Assembly (NCBI GenBank): GCA_030018745.1
Contig: JASEHB010000199.1
Coordinates: 1 to 5,385, forward strand
Source of the DNA: Desulfatibacillaceae bacterium
Lineage (GTDB): Bacteria > Desulfobacterota > Desulfobacteria > Desulfobacterales > Desulfatibacillaceae
Reading direction: 5' to 3'
Length of the DNA: 5,385 bases
The translations under genes and the position numbers were made by a program. The number at the start of each line of letters is the position of its first letter. Position 1 is the stretch's first letter. The notes beneath the pieces were generated by a model that was given only the letters and a program-made list of their open reading frames with translations, did no database searches and had not been told where the DNA came from. This document shows, piece by piece, positions 5,119 to 5,385 of this stretch.

Positions 5119-5385
5119 AATGATAAAAATGATATTGGTGATAACCATCCTTGCTTCGGTTTCCGGGGGCCTGCTGGCCGCCGTGAAGCAGGGAACGGCT
5201 GCACAGATAGAGGCCCAGGTGCTCAAATTCGTCCAAGGCCCGGCTTTGAACAAGATGCTGGAAGGCGCAACCAACGACCCGCTGAACGACCGCTTTGACA
5301 TTGAAGATACGGATTTTTTTGTGGGCAAAATGCCTGACGGCAGCAGCGTGGTGGTCTTTGAAAGCTTTGGTTCAGGTTACGGCGG
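5111..5385 (+). CDS. rnfG: Rnf complex subunit G (5' part, cut by window edge)
   Basis: The first 91 codons are present and the frame is open to the edge. ATG 5111 overlaps the rnfD stop by 8 nt, with AAAGG at 5097-5101 upstream. The product starts MREMIKMILVITILASVSGG: a short basic N-terminus, one hydrophobic segment at about residues 6-24, then a hydrophilic periplasmic domain. This fits the single-span anchor of RnfG. GSGYGG at the edge (about residues 87-92) matches the conserved GYGG segment of RnfG/NqrC. The family's FMN-binding SGATxT motif lies further on and cannot be checked here. The call rests on gene order (C-D-G), the N-terminal topology and the GYGG segment. RnfG normally carries FMN attached by the flavin transferase ApbE and links the membrane subunits. 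Confidence 0.88.
   Translation, partial: MREMIKMILVITILASVSGGLLAAVKQGTAAQIEAQVLKFVQGPALNKMLEGATNDPLNDRFDIEDTDFFVGKMPDGSSVVVFESFGSGYG

Overview
The window looks like part of the chromosome of an anaerobic, probably sulfate-reducing bacterium of the Desulfobacterota (former Deltaproteobacteria). The main reason is an Rnf operon that opens with a periplasmic multihaem c-type cytochrome of the cytochrome c3 type, an arrangement known from sulfate reducers. The moderately GC-rich coding sequence and the two-domain universal stress protein fit this. I cannot name the genus from the sequence.

Layout. Positions 1-100 hold the start of a minus-strand gene, cut by the window edge, for an unrecognised protein whose N-terminus runs into a probable membrane segment. 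Positions 101-471 have no gene but contain a clear minus-strand intrinsic terminator (about 392-430). Positions 472-1407 (minus) encode a tandem universal stress protein. Its probable promoter lies far upstream (1592-1620) and is overlapped by a perfect 10-bp palindrome, giving a leader of about 180 nt. A tRNA-Pro(UGG) gene lies at 1810-1886 (+). The non-coding DNA on both sides of it, about 1660-2260, is rich in inverted repeats.

Positions 2291-5385 (+) form one operon: a hexahaem cytochrome c, rnfC, rnfD and the start of rnfG. Genes are 72 nt, 5 nt and -8 nt apart, each with a good Shine-Dalgarno site. The remaining subunits (rnfE, rnfA, rnfB) would be expected beyond the right edge. Rnf is a membrane-bound, ion-pumping ferredoxin oxidoreductase. 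RnfC is the cytoplasmic Fe-S arm, RnfD and RnfG are membrane subunits that usually carry covalent FMN, and the cytochrome would exchange electrons on the outer face.

The most interesting point is the combined state of the cofactor motifs. RnfC keeps both ferredoxin-type 4Fe-4S motifs but lacks the glycine-rich and ECEP signatures of the NADH/FMN site in classical RnfC. RnfD has tyrosine where the flavin-accepting threonine (ATPL motif) is expected. The operon also begins with a cytochrome holding exactly six haem motifs and exactly six spare histidines. Together these suggest an Rnf variant that passes electrons between ferredoxin and a cytochrome c pool instead of NAD. This is an inference from motif reading and needs alignment and biochemistry.
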